This document shows, piece by piece, positions 1-9,780 of a stretch of 29,562 nt of DNA. The notes under the pieces were generated by a model. That model saw only the letters and a list, made by a program, of their open reading frames with translations, was not told the origin of the DNA and ran no database searches. A program made the position numbers and the translations under genes. Origin of the DNA: Ophiothrix spiculata (taxonomy: Eukaryota; Echinodermata; Ophiuroidea; Amphilepidida; Ophiotrichidae); NCBI GenBank assembly GCA_000969725.1, contig JXSR01S035809.1, one strand, 5' to 3'. Within the stretch, counting starts at the first letter, position 1. Each line of letters starts with the position of its first letter.

Positions 1-388
1 AAACACATGGTGTAGGTTGGGTTGACGTTGTGCTTACGAGTATTTATTGGCAATATAAATTCAAAGTAACATACATAATTCCATTATCAATGGTTACAAT
101 ATACCCTGCCCAAATTTGCCAGAAATCAGATGATCCGAACCGATGAAATTTGGACATTTATGTGAAAAGGGCATTGACAAAAAGTGTCAGTTCAGAGTAG
201 CATACATTTTGGACCCTTTTCTGTGTGAAAGGTGCAAGGTTAGGTCAAAATTATTACATTTGGAACTTCACTCTATCTAACACATATAAAATTGTGATGA
301 TCTACAAAGTATTTCAACACAAAAACGGTGTGTAAACATTGCAGATACCATCAATTTTAGGCCAATTTTTGCTCCAAGGGACCGTACC
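1..388. other. No feature recognised
   Basis: AT-rich sequence with no long open frame, no clear inverted or tandem repeat and no similarity that I can see to other parts of the window. It ends where repeat family A copy 1 begins. Confidence 0.5.
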
Positions 389-1028
389 CTTAAATCTCTA
401 GGCTCTTTGGTAGACATGATGTGGGCAGGATGTATGCCTTTGATCATGCATCATTTCTGGCATAGATTTCAAGTACTTTATATTGGCAATAAAGCCATTT
501 ATAAATTAGTTTCGCTGTCAATCTAAACAGTGTAGTAATGCAGCTCTAGTTTTTCCAGTTGTAACATTCAGATGTAATTGAGTTGTATACAGCGAAACGC
601 TTACGGCAAAAACGGTAATGACATCAACTCAGACATTTTATTGAAGTAAGGGTAAGTGAACTTTTACGGTGTCTAGCTTATTAGAAAATGTCAATAACAA
701 ACAGACCATGTAGGATTACTGGTATTTTGATGGTCTTTGCGCAAAGACATTTGCAATGGTAAATAAGCCTGGCAACGGAAGATATCTGAACTTGGCAATG
801 GGCGCAGTTATGCCCAAATATGCATCGTGTATTACCAAATGTGTGTTCATTCAACTCGAAGCAGTCTTAAGTGCGGCAAACATTTTTGCGCTACAGGTAA
901 AATATATGCAAGGAGAGTTTAAGATTTGCCGAAATAGACCTTTTTCGGGATTAAACATTTGTATGCTTGTTTCAAAACATTTGCAAAGTAATTTCAGGAA
1001 AATGATTGAAAATATGAAAAAACCTATA
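389..1028 (+). repeat. Repeat family A, copy 1
   Basis: This segment is nearly collinear with 13121-14016. Both contain the run CTCTTTGGTAGACATGATG followed by the same sequence down to AAACCTATA. By eye they are well over 90% identical, apart from a deletion of about 10 bp in the later copy near 13495 and a 264-bp insertion there. A 99-codon open frame at 756-1055 lies inside the repeat. It resembles no known protein and is not kept open in the other copy, so I treat it as non-coding. The element class is unknown: I see no terminal repeats, tRNA-like head or poly-A tail. Confidence 0.8.
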
Positions 1029-2100
1029 TGTTCGAGGACCATCAATCATCGGTAAAACTGATCTTGGAATGCACTTATCCCAGTTCCACTTTTTACCTCA
1101 TGACAGCTGTGAGATAAAGTCAAGAACCTTATGATGTGTGGTTTAATAAGATTAAAAAGATGTAGGTGAGGTGAAGGATAGATTATGTAATAAGACAAAG
1201 AGAGCTGGTAAAACAATTGAGTTTTTGGAAAAATTTAGGATTATGAAATTGTAAAATTCCATCAGGTGGTATGAGTCTTATATAAGCGTCATGTGAATGC
1301 TGATCTGTGATTGGTCGAAAGTGAGATGGCTTGATCAGGAGATGAGGATTATGAAATAGAAAGTTTGGTACGAGGTGTGTTACTCTCTGATTGGTTGAAA
1401 TATTTGCTTAGGTAATGCCTTTTATGAAACATATTCTGAGATGAAATTTAGTAATGTTGGACTCTTGTTTTAATCATGGACGAGATAACTTGAAATAGCT
1501 GAATGATTAAAGAAGTTATTAAACTTTAAAAGATTCGGCTATGATATTTCATTGTAGTTTATTCGAACTTAAAAGTATATAATGCAGATTGGTGTCTGTA
1601 TTATACGACAACAGCCTTTGACGGACCATAACATGGTTTGAAGTCATTAAGGTGTCACTGTTATCCTCAAATCGTATATCTCGTTGGGTAATTTATCTAT
1701 AATAAGTTGTGTATCCCAAATTAGGTATTCTTTATGCTCAGCTTTATTACTGTGCGACAGGTTAGTGTTTCGTACACTTTCTTCATTACCCATTTTGTGT
1801 AACTTAACCGACTTATATTACGTGTCTTCTACATCGAGTTGTACAACAATTCAAATTATGATATCACAAATAAAAAGCCACAAGATAATCACTTTATTTC
1901 ATTAGCCTAGTTCAAATATTTTTGTAATGCAACTGGATTCTTTTCACTGGCTACATTAAGTATTACATATAGATAATCGCCACTTTACTATCACGTAAAT
2001 ACATCTCCAATCTAAAAACTCCAATCCTACATTAGCTCCCCATTAAATTCCGCATTAAAAAATTTTGCTTCTCCCATATAAATGAAGTTTATAATTAATT
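1029..2100. other. No gene recognised; AT-rich
   Basis: About 1 kb without a convincing feature. Two short matches to TGATTGGT(C/T)GAAA occur near 1311 and 1389, and a related string near 21125. The 73-codon frame at 1684-1905 has no recognisable domain. Confidence 0.4.
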
Positions 2101-2104
2101 TTGT

Positions 2105-2262
2105 TGATTAGCAACCCGATTATAATCATTTTCGGACTGGTGAACCTTATAATCATTTTCGGACTAGCAAACCCTTTATCGTTTTCAGACAGGCGAACCT
2201 TAGGATTAGCGGACCTTTTTAAATTTCCGACTAGCGAACCTTTATCAAATTTGGTCTAGCCA
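2105..2262 (+). repeat. Degenerate tandem repeat, about 27-bp unit
   Basis: Five to six diverged units share the pattern ATAATCATTTTCGGACT followed by (A/G)GCGAACCTT. The first two units are the most alike and later units decay, with the unit near 2205 shortened. It is a minisatellite-like block with no coding potential. Confidence 0.7.
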
Positions 2263-2379
2263 ACTGTAGAAATTTTCTACACAGAAAGCAATTCAAGAGT
2301 CTCACGACAACCATAAAAATGGGCTACAATGGAAATTACATTATGTAGAACTCAAGTTGTACATTATAAGCCCCATAAC

Positions 2380-2960
2380 ACATTCTACTTGTGGCAATTT
2401 ACGCCAACAGTAAACGTGACCGTGACTATGCTTAATATGAATGGTAATATATACGAAATATGGCACATTTTACCAGGTACAGCTGACTAAATGTTCCTTT
2501 AAAATTCAACTTAAAAAATCTAAAAGTGCCGTTAACTTCATATTGTTGGTCTTTCTTAAAAAATATATTTGATTTGAAAAAAAAAAAAAGAAAGAATATG
2601 TAACTCAGGGTTTTGTCATGTGTTTGATGTTAGGCTGAAATCGAGATCACTAAAGTGCGTAATTGAATAAGGTGAATTCATGACATATAATAGATGGACA
2701 TTTGTATGCATTCCATTGATACTGTCAAGGACAACAGTACAGACTAACAAGAATAATGGTTCCATTTATGTTAGAAAAAATGCAGTCACGACCTAGGGAT
2801 ATTTTCGGAACAACCAATATGAGAAGCACTGTAAACGTGATTCAAGTGTACTCCGATACGGAACTTGTAACAAAGTAAAAAAGGTTTCTTTCTTTTTATA
2901 CATAAGACATAGTGTTATCATGGAGACAAAGTAACATACTGTTATCATGGAGACAAAGTA
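2380..2960 (+). repeat. Repeat family B, copy 1 (left part)
   Basis: It shares the landmark series found in the other B copies: AGTAAACGTGAC, then a GGCACA...CAGCTGACT block, an AAAGTGCCGTTAAC block, and near the end CATGGAGACAAAG. The copy is strongly diverged compared with 18024-20340. Its last part carries a 27-bp tandem duplication (GTTATCATGGAGACAAAGTA at 2914 and 2941). The 2961-4083 element interrupts it immediately afterwards and it seems to resume at about 4086. Confidence 0.55.
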
Positions 2961-3054
2961 CGAGGGTCATTCAAAAAGTTCTGCCTGTCGTATCATACCT
3001 TTTGTTGTAATAAAGATAACTACTTGAAAATTGGCAAAAATATAGATAAGAATA

Positions 3055-3232
3055 TCACCTATACATGGTGTAACAATCATATCAATATCTTGTGATAATA
3101 ACAAGCTGTACACATAATTTCAGTTGTAATGTCATTAGATATTTTACCGTTTCCGGTGTACCGAAACTTTACAAGTCACCTACAGAAATCTAGAAAATAT
3201 ATTGATATAATTGTCACACCATGTGTAGGTGA
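3055..3232. repeat. Nested palindromic element, about 35-bp inverted ends
   Basis: The left arm starts TCACCTATACATGGTGT and the right arm, reverse complemented, starts TCACCTACACATGGTGT. Pairing continues through ATATCAATAT with few mismatches, giving a 178-bp hairpin unit inside the mariner-ended element. No clear target duplication is visible. It may be a separate MITE that inserted later, or part of the host element. Confidence 0.6.
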
Positions 3233-3483
3233 CACTCTTACCTACATTTGTTTCAAATTTCAAGTAGGTCATGTGTTATATATTGAGTAACCTAATAAAG
3301 CGGTGGAGTAACAAATTCCCTTACTGCACTTTGTTTTTCATATCGTAATTCCCTTATTTTATGCTGTAAATTAGTAAATTTGGTATCATTTGAGAGGGGA
3401 ATAAATATATTTTGATATTCTGTATGTGTTTAGCTAATTTGGTGTTTAATTGGGATTAGTTAATGTGTTAATTAATCAAAGCG

Positions 3484-3516
3484 GTGGAGGATGAGGAGCC
3501 GGAGGATGAGGAGCCG
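3484..3516 (+). repeat. 15-bp tandem repeat
   Basis: Two perfect copies of GGAGGATGAGGAGCC follow GCGGTG. They account for the acidic EDEEPEDEEP start of the 77-codon frame at 3484-3717, which is otherwise unremarkable. Confidence 0.7.
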
Positions 3517-4085
3517 CTTATTCACATAATTGGATGCAATTCCCACATACTTTTTCCACATACTTTCATGAATTTTCATAAGCCTCGGGAACAAGAATAC
3601 CCCTTTAGGGTGTTGACACGTGACATACCAATTGGGGGTAAAAGTATTTTAAGGGGTCATCTGGGGTCATTGTTTGTTTTAAATTTAATCACCCTTAATC
3701 AGCGATTGGATAAATAATGAAAAACTAAAAAAGAGGTTTATCTGGAAGATATTGGATGGTACTCGTGATTTATGTAACTATATTGAATATTAAGAAAGTT
3801 CTTGGTTACAAAAATGGCATCTGAAAAAAATATGTTACACCCTGTATATTTTCTGCACACCCTGTATAATGACCTTGAAATTATAATAGGATGATTCCAT
3901 CGTTTTTACCCTTTAAGAATATCTCAATGTGAATAGTTGTAAAGTTTAAAGTGAAAACTCCTGGTTTTGCCCATTTTCTTTGTGTTACCAAAAAGTAACC
4001 CAATTTACGGCGCATGACCAGTAGCTACCTTTAATAGAACAAAAGTTATGATAGAACAGGTAGAACTTTTTGAATGACCCTCGTA

Positions 4086-4550
4086 ATTAAATAATATGTC
4101 TGTCATTATAACTATCTCTGAATAAGTGATGAGATTTTCTATTATGTCGATAATAGTTGACTTGTTATGTTGAATCATAATACCATCTAACGAAAGGTTT
4201 TATGAATTTATACAATTTAGTAAAAAGGTCTAAAATTCTGATCTAGAAGTGAAAAAAAAATGAGATATTTGCATTTCGTATATTTTATTATTTTTTTGAA
4301 ATTTGGCTAAGCATAACTAAGCATTTCAGGGCAGAAGGTTGCAGAATTCATCATCATTTCTCTAAAAAATATCAACGTTCTTTGGAAAAAATGTTTTATC
4401 ATGTACAAAAAAAATATTGGATATTTTTTGGACAATAACAGACATATTCAGACAGCTTTGTAATGGAGTGTCATTTCGAAAAACTTGGTCTAATTTTTTG
4501 ATATTCTTAGTGCCATCTCTTACTAATTTGAACCCCGCTGGCGCCAAAAG
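4086..4550. other. Family B remnant then AT-rich sequence
   Basis: The first ~120 bp (a GATGAGATTTTCTATTATGTCG stretch, then TGAATCATAATACCATCTAA) resemble 11150-11215 and 26600-26700, so they continue family B copy 1 beyond the mariner-ended insertion. From about 4210 on I recognise nothing. Confidence 0.4.
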
Positions 4551-4862
4551 TTGATTGTGCTTGAAATTCCCTTGGACAAGGAATTAACTGCTAATTGTCT
4601 CGTGAAAACCCGTACGAAACTCGGGGAGCTGATCCGGTCAGCGATGGTGCGTATTTGGGCTGATCAAGGTTCAGCGCCCCTAGAGGTTGCCCCTGAAATG
4701 ATGCTTGGTATGGAATGGAGCTTACTTGGGCCACAGTGGTCAGCTAACATCTGTAACAGTCGGGACAAATTTCCAAATCAGGAACGCGTTCCAAATTTGG
4801 AACCCATGTACCAAATTAGGAAACATTCTGTCCCATCATGCAATGCAGCTACAATAATTTGA
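4551..4862 (+). CDS. Unidentified ORF in a GC-richer island
   Basis: An open frame of 103 codons lies in a patch clearly richer in G and C (about 4540-4745) than its surroundings. The predicted protein is mixed polar and hydrophobic with no signal peptide, membrane segment or motif that I recognise. The first ~65 residues come from the GC-rich island. The rest runs into the left end of a MITE at 4757, so the C-terminal third is certainly not conserved coding sequence. The patch could be a decayed exon, a fragment of an unrecognised transposon ORF, or chance. On the opposite strand a 61-codon frame (4362-4547) ends nearby. I assign no function. Confidence 0.2.
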   Translation: MIVLEIPLDKELTANCLVKTRTKLGELIRSAMVRIWADQGSAPLEVAPEMMLGMEWSLLGPQWSANICNSRDKFPNQERVPNLEPMYQIRKHSVPSCNAATII

Positions 4863-5203
4863 AATTTCTGACATTAATTTATCATATTTAAGTGAAAAAG
4901 TGTTGAACTTTTTATCCAAAATGTTTTGTTCCTTGGAAGATCAAATCATATTCTGTGACAAGAACATGTAAAATAATATTGTTATTAATTGATTACGTAT
5001 TCTAATTAATACCATTGTTTTAATTAATATTTTCGTCTCACGGTGAAAATTAAAATTCTCACGGCTGCTTTTTAGCAAATATCCTGAATTTTGAGAAATT
5101 TAACTTAAATTATCCCCAAACCTTCAATAAAATTGCCAGAAAAAAAAACCCTCACATTGTTTTCAAGTACAACCGTTCCAAATCTGGAAATTTGCCCGGA
5201 CTG
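4757..5203. mobile_element. MITE with about 30-bp inverted ends
   Basis: The left end CAGTCGGGACAAATTTCC and the right end, reverse complemented, CAGTCCGGGCAAATTTCC, are followed by A(A/G)AT(C/T) and then GGAACG on both sides. A perfect palindrome TTCCAAATTTGGAA lies just inside the left end near 4790. TA occurs close to both ends, but the exact target duplication is unclear. The interior is AT-rich and non-coding. Confidence 0.6.
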
Positions 5204-5214
5204 TGTAAAGTGTG

Positions 5215-5290
5215 CAGAGGCCGAGTGGAATTACAAATCTGGGAGGCATAGCGCACTATAAATCCCAAATATTTATTTATTTATCTAATT
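5215..5290 (+). repeat. Possible LINE 3' tail
   Basis: GGCATAGCGCACTATAAAT followed by an ATTTATTTATTTAT run resembles the 3' ends of L2/CR1-like retroposons, which often finish with GCGC(T/A)(T/C)TATAA and a short simple repeat. No coding part is visible upstream, because the 4757-5203 MITE abuts it. Confidence 0.35.
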
Positions 5291-5344
5291 ATAAGTAAAA
5301 GGAATGTATATTGTAAATAGGTATTAAAAACCTGGGCCTTAGAT

Positions 5345-5805
5345 ATACTTCTCTAAAATGCCCGAAAGAAAATCAGCTGTTAAATGAACAACTCTTAAAT
5401 TATCTAGAAAAAATCATACACTTTATCAAGTTATTATAACATTGCTTCAGCAAGAGGATCTTTTATCTAAATTTACGGGATTTGGGTAGATTTGACGTGG
5501 GCAAGATATATGCATTTGATAATACATCATTTCTAGCATAAATTGCGAGTACTTTAGATGGTTAATACAGCCATCTATAAAATAGTTTTTGGCTGTATCA
5601 TTGCATTCGAGACATGATGCTCATAAATATAAACAGCTTTTCCCGGTTGTAACATTCCCCGTAATAGTGAGACGTAATTTAGTTGTATACAATGCAATAT
5701 TCTTTAAGCTAGAAGAAAAACTCAGACATTTAATTGAAGTAAAAGTAAGTGAACTTTCATGAGGTCTAGATTATTAGAAAATGTCAACGACAAACAGAAC
5801 ATGTA
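5345..5805 (+). repeat. Repeat family A, copy 2 (diverged)
   Basis: Collinear with 13005-13435 but with many substitutions. Shared landmarks are a TAAATGCCC(G/A)A(A/C)AG start, TGATAATACATCATTTCTAGCAT, TTTAGTTGTATACAA, CTCAGACATTTAATTGAAGTAA and TTATTAGAAAATGTCAA. This copy and 13005-13120 show that family A extends upstream of the point where copy 1 begins. Confidence 0.65.
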
Positions 5806-6059
5806 GAGATAATCACTATTTGGATGTTTTTCACTTTCTTCATAACAAATAGAACTTATCATTTTTGTGCAACTTGTAAGAATTCACGCGTCTGATGTTT
5901 GATGTTTTACACAATTCAGCTATACATTTTATGAAATAAGACAATTGATTATCTACTGTACGTCTATTTTTATTTAGTATCTTGATTATTGAAAAAAACC
6001 ACACAATACAACGCAGTTCCATACAACACAATACAATGCAATACATATTTATATATTCA
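5806..6059. other. Low-complexity AT-rich stretch
   Basis: No gene. It contains an imperfect run of ACAATAC/ACAACAC units (about 6000-6045), which on the minus strand reads TATTG-like repeats and could be the terminal simple repeat of the minus-strand LINE next to it. Confidence 0.4.
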
Positions 6060-6297
6060 TTCATATTTATTATTTCCATATAAAAAGAAACCAAGGTTTA
6101 AAAAAAAAAAAAAATAGAATAAAAACATATGGACGAGTAGGCTGGAAGGCCAAAGAGGCCTGTAAAGTAGTCTACCCCTTGGTAACATAAAAATACTACC
6201 ACATATTAAAACAAGACAAGTCAAGGACAGGGACAGGCTCAAAAATCGAAAAACATCGGTCACAATGCTGTGACTGGATATTTTTTACGTTGCAAAT

Positions 6298-6459
6298 TCA
6301 TTTGTACTTTTTTATGAGAGATTGTTTAAGTACATTTCGAAAATGTTTGACAGTATTTATTTCTTTTATTGAATTAGGGAGCGAGTTCCAGTGATTTGTT
6401 CATTCAATACTAGAAAATATTAGTTTTTCTCTTCCCAGGTTTGGGTTCGTATTACACGT
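6298..6459 (-). pseudogene. LINE ORF2 C-terminal tail remnant
   Basis: The minus-strand frame ending in TGA at 6298-6300 has 53 codons with one internal stop (codon 20). Its second half contains HWNSLPNSIKEI, then KHFRNVLKQSL and a short lysine-rich end. The WNSLP motif followed by an amphipathic helix is the usual extreme C-terminus of CR1/L2-like ORF2 proteins, downstream of the reverse transcriptase. The internal TGA sits where a tryptophan would be plausible. It is clearly dead, and only the last few percent of the protein remains. Confidence 0.65.
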
Positions 6460-6490
6460 GGCTGAAAGCCGAGTGTGATACGAACCCAAA
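6440..6490. repeat. Near-perfect hairpin, 24-bp stem and 3-nt loop
   Basis: TTTGGGTTCGTAT begins one arm and ATACGAACCCAAA ends the other. About 20 of 24 positions pair, around a central GAA loop. It sits exactly at the 5' truncation side of the minus-strand LINE remnant, so it may mark an inverted 5' junction. Confidence 0.7.
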
Positions 6491-6599
6491 GCACTAAATA
6501 TTAATTTATTGACAATTTAATACAACAATACATATTAAGTTCCTTTTCCAAGAGTTTCAAAGCGCAGACCATGGTATAGTTTCCTGAATTGAATATATG

Positions 6600-7168
6600 C
6601 AATGCGTTGGGATTACATTAATTCAAAATTAATCCAAGACAGAAAACGTTAAAACGATTGCACAAGGCAATGAAACAATTCAGACATTTTAATGAGTTTT
6701 CATGTCGCATTTTACAAGGTAAGTGAACTCTTAATGAGATCGTAATAAACCCAAAACGTTGTCAATTGCTCAAGGGTCCATATATATCTGATATAAGAAC
6801 AATATATATCTTATCATAATTCCAATGCATTCTTTATTTTAATATATTCTATATATGTTGTAAGGGTACATTTATTTGTATAAAATTAATTAAATACTGC
6901 TAGACTGTCTCAGTCAACTTACGACTTAACCTAAGGCTGTCAAATTTAAGACAGGCATTTTACTTTCTCCAATAGTCAGGTACATTTTTTTTAATACTTA
7001 TGAACATCTATATGAATAAAAAGATAAAGCAAATATCAGCATGATCAGATTTTAAACTGTGTGTTTAATTTGATTTAATCTTTAATTCTCAGTAGTTTGA
7101 ACGTAACAGTAAATGATTCAAACAAGATAAGCGCAGAAATGTTTCCGAGTTTCTGAATTCATTTTAAA
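6600..7168 (+). repeat. Repeat family A-related segment
   Basis: It shares the string ATTCAGACATTTTAATGA with the core of family A, then AAGGTAAGTGAACT. From about 6780 it is roughly collinear with 14285-14600: GGATATAAGA/TGATATAAGA, CAGTCAACTTA, TATGAACATCTAT, and a motif similar to AGATAAAG. So it is a further, strongly diverged part of the family A unit. Confidence 0.5.
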
Positions 7169-7837
7169 CAATTGAATACCAGAATGCAAGACTGATCCAA
7201 GTCCTATTTTCAAAAATGAGTTATACACCGGATAGACTTTCTTATACATTGGACTACCTTGTGTGATAAAGACTAAAATGAATCCGCACCGCAAGTGCCC
7301 AAAAATTCTTTATGTATTCAAAAGTTGTCAAAAATCCCTGGACTTGGGTCAGTGTTGCATACACATGTCGTTTTCGGTCAAATTTCCTCTTTAAATTTGG
7401 AAGACAATTGGTGTTAAGTGTAGGTTCTGTCTATATTGCCTAGAATGCAAAAAATGAAAATCGGTAGTCTTATTTCAAAATGGCGGTCAAAAAACCTATT
7501 TAAGGAAAAGTTCCCCAGCCAATATGTGAAAATACTGTTTTTCCACCTGATTTTTTCAATGACATTTGGCTCAGACAAGCATAGCATAAGCACAGGTGCA
7601 TTACTACACAATATATTAGATCCAGATGGATCTTACCTCCTTTTCACATAAAAGTAAATATATAAAGCACATATGAATGAAAAAATGACCCAAGCCCACT
7701 GTCCAAAATGGCCCCCGGCAAAACACTGCAAGAAAAAATACTATACAAAAAATGTTTCATATGTAAAGTTTTATTAGTTTATCTTAACAAAATATGCCAG
7801 TGGACTTGGGTTACTATTGCATTCCGATATTCAATTG
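7169..7837. mobile_element. Inverted-repeat element with 36-bp ends
   Basis: The outer 36 bp are inverted copies: CAATTGAATA(C/T)C(A/G)GAATGCAA and then ...CCAAGTCC, with about seven mismatches. The right-end sequence is repeated once more, in the same orientation, at 7340-7364. The interior carries CAAAATGGCGGTC (7476) and CCAAAATGGCCCCC (7703). The short frames on both strands (7414-7651) overlap one another and encode nothing known. The element interrupts a family A-like segment that resumes at 7838. Confidence 0.65.
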
Positions 7838-8031
7838 ATAAGAAAGAAATCATTTTATCGTAAATGATTATCAAAAGATAAACATGTGGTTATTTGGTGT
7901 TAGACCATTGAACAAACATTTTTAATAATGTTTTGGCGATAAATCTGTTGTTTAAAAGGGTATGCAAAATTCAAAATTAGGTACATAAAATGAGTTTCTG
8001 ATAAAATGTACTTAAAAGATATGATGACAAA
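7838..8031 (+). repeat. Family A-like segment, continuation
   Basis: AGTTTCTGATAAAAT followed by GATATGATGACAAAT resembles 15411-15475, so the family A-like segment continues past the 669-bp insertion and stops at the TTAA of the next element. Confidence 0.4.
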
Positions 8032-8320
8032 TTAACCCTCGTCCACCTAAGCTATTTTCTACTACGTCGTCACCTAAGGGGGTGGTTGCCACCCCTCTAT
8101 AAAAATGAAATTTCACGCGCCAAAGGTGTAGTTGTTTTATACCATAGTAAAGGGTAGGGTCTCCTCTTTCCAGATTTTCATCCGGTTTTTTTGCTAATAA
8201 ATGACGGAAATGGTAGTTCTAACATGCTTTGTAAGTTTAAACTTCTTAGCCTGCAGACATTTTTCAAAATGGCGACTTTTATATAAGGGGAGTGGTGGTT
8301 ACCACGCCCCCCTACCCAGG
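8032..8320 (-). mobile_element. Truncated piggyBac-type MITE, copy 1
   Basis: It begins TTAACCCTCGTCCACCTAAG, matching the 20986 end of the complete copy at 20372-20986 read on the opposite strand (TTAACCCTCGTCTTCCTAAG). It then follows that copy in order: a GGGTCTCCTCTTTCCA block, GCTAATAAATGA, TCTAACATG(C/T)TT(T/C)GTAAGTTT and TTTTCAAAATGGCGA. Compared with the complete copy there is an internal deletion. The far end fades out after CCCCCCTACCC near 8315, without a recognisable terminal repeat. Confidence 0.8.
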
Positions 8321-8781
8321 GCTTACCACAAAATCATATACGGATATTCATTTGCCAAACAAGCATTCAAGTCAAATTTTATTGAATTTCAAGGCCAACT
8401 TAGCAATGATATGTTCATTGGAAACTGTAACTGCAAGTTTTTACCTACTTACACCTATCAGAATATCACCATTTTTTTATTGAATTACAAACAATATTTT
8501 ATAAATATGCTGAGTTGATTTTGAATGATAATGTAACAAACCTGCGTTGTTTTGCCCGAAAATCCGGACGTGAATTACGACCCTGAGTTCGCCCTGTTTG
8601 AGCTGTGAATTGCCTGTTATAAGTATCTACATTATCTACATTTTGTCTGATATACGCATTCGTATAATTTATTTACAAATTGAGCATTCCAATGAGGCAA
8701 AAATTGTAATTTTTATGTAAACAAAAGAAAAATACAGAATTCTAATGTTTATGTTTTAGATTGTAGTTCACGATCTCAACG
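8321..8781. other. No feature recognised
   Basis: AT-rich. The 105- and 63-codon frames starting at 8201 and 8292 begin inside the MITE and read into this stretch in different frames, so neither is likely to be a gene. Confidence 0.4.
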
Positions 8782-8871
8782 CTGCCTTGATAGCTCAGCG
8801 GTAGATCTCTCGCTTCGTAATACATGACTAACCCCTGCCATAATCCATCGTTCGAGTCCCCGCAAAGGCAG
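8782..8871 (+). ncRNA. tRNA-derived SINE head or tRNA pseudogene
   Basis: CTGCCTT at the start pairs perfectly with AAGGCAG at the end. TAGCTCAGCGGTAGA matches the RNA polymerase III A box and CGTTCGAGTCC the B box. The anticodon-like loop TTCGTAA would read CGT (threonine). The anticodon and T stems do not pair and the unit is 90 nt, about 17 longer than a class I tRNA, so it is unlikely to be a working tRNA. A SINE head or decayed tRNA is more likely. Family B copy 2 lies downstream. Confidence 0.6.
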
Positions 8872-9059
8872 TGGAAACTATTTATCTTTTCATGATTACA
8901 AAATAGTTAGGATTCACATTTTCCTGAGCAGATGGATTCCCTTTACCCTTAAATACATGTTTGTTTAATAGTTTTTCATGACTTTTTGGATCTTTTCTTC
9001 CATCTGTGGTTTTAGAGGCTTGATCTGCTTTAGTTTAAGTGGTCTAGCTGCTTATAAAA

Positions 9060-9780
9060 TCTCCTAATTTAAATATTTATCTATTACCCTTGGCTATTGA
9101 TACCAAAATTCGTTGTTAGAAGGACAGGATAACTCAAATACACTATAAAGATGACAAACCACCAATAAAGGAAAGATGTGCCCGAAAGGCCATTATAGAG
9201 TAAACCAGTTATCAGAAGTCAAGTAAAATACAATGAATATACATGATGGTTCAAAAAACTTAGAACTCAAATTCAAGGTCACTTTTCTGTTAGAAATTGT
9301 ACCTCAATCAATTGCAGTTTGTAAAGACATCATTTGAGGTATGATATAAAGCATTCTTGAAAGTTCGAGGACATTTGCATTATTAGGTCCGTTTTATTTC
9401 CGTATGCAAATCTTGCTTAAAATTGGCTTATCTATGACGGTGTCTCTTGGTTTTTGCCTTAAACCTGCTATACTTATGTTTAAGTTGTTATGATGCCTAA
9501 GACACTTTCTACTCTACACAAAGAAGTCAATGACCGATCTCCTAAAACTAAGTTGGCGGAATTTCGAGCACGTAGTAATGAGGCTTGAAAACAAAAGAGT
9601 CAGTCTCAAAAGGCATCCTACCTGTGACATTTTACGCTGATAGTAAACGTGACTATGACGATGATGAAATATGAACGACGATATATGCTAAATATGGTGT
9701 GTAATCTGGCTAAGCTGACTGATTATTACTTGAAACTTTCACGGATGATATGCTAAAGTGTCGTCAATTTCCCTTTATAT
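9060..9780 (+). repeat. Repeat family B, copy 2 (left part)
   Basis: Collinear with 19430-19950 though diverged: CCTTGGCTA near 9088, GGACAGGATAACTC(A/C)AA near 9122, GACACTTTCTACTC, GAGCACGTAGTAAT, GTCTCAAAAGGCAT, TGTGACATTTTACGCT, GTAAACGTGACTATGAC, GCTAAATATGGTGTGTAAT and CTGAAACTTTCACGGATGATAT. About 250 bp near 9235-9485 are not found in the other copies and look like an insertion or replacement. Confidence 0.75.

Larger units (their letters stand above)
2961..4083. mobile_element. Mariner-ended non-autonomous element
   Basis: The ends are inverted copies starting CGAGGGTCATTCAAAAAGTT. The first 28 bp match with one mismatch, and weaker pairing continues to about 55-60 bp. A TA dinucleotide flanks both sides (2959-2960 and 4084-4085), as expected for the Tc1/mariner superfamily, whose mariner members commonly have this type of terminus. 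No transposase is readable inside; the longest frame (3484-3717) begins with a 15-bp tandem repeat encoding EDEEP and resembles no transposase. At 1123 bp it is near the size of an intact mariner but is filled with other sequence, including a nested hairpin at 3055-3232. Confidence 0.85.
6060..6490 (-). mobile_element. LINE 3' fragment (minus strand)
   Basis: A decayed C-terminal ORF2 tail (6298-6459) is followed on the minus strand by an untranslated region containing GGCCTCTTTGGCCTTCCAGC and a T-rich stretch. This order is typical of the 3' ends of CR1/L2-group non-LTR retrotransposons. The 5' part, including reverse transcriptase and endonuclease, is absent, as in most LINE copies that arise by incomplete reverse transcription. 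Confidence 0.65.

Noticed and set aside
756..1055. 99-codon frame as a gene
   Set aside because: It lies within repeat family A, is broken in copy 3 and resembles no protein.
1255..1420. Promoter with inverted CCAAT boxes (TGATTGG twice)
   Set aside because: There is no associated gene or transcript evidence, and such heptamers are expected by chance in this composition.
3484..3717. 77-codon acidic-start frame as a gene
   Set aside because: The start is a 15-bp tandem repeat and the frame sits inside a mariner-ended element without any transposase similarity.
8782..8871. Functional threonine tRNA gene
   Set aside because: A and B boxes and the acceptor stem are present, but the anticodon and T stems do not pair and the unit is about 17 nt too long.
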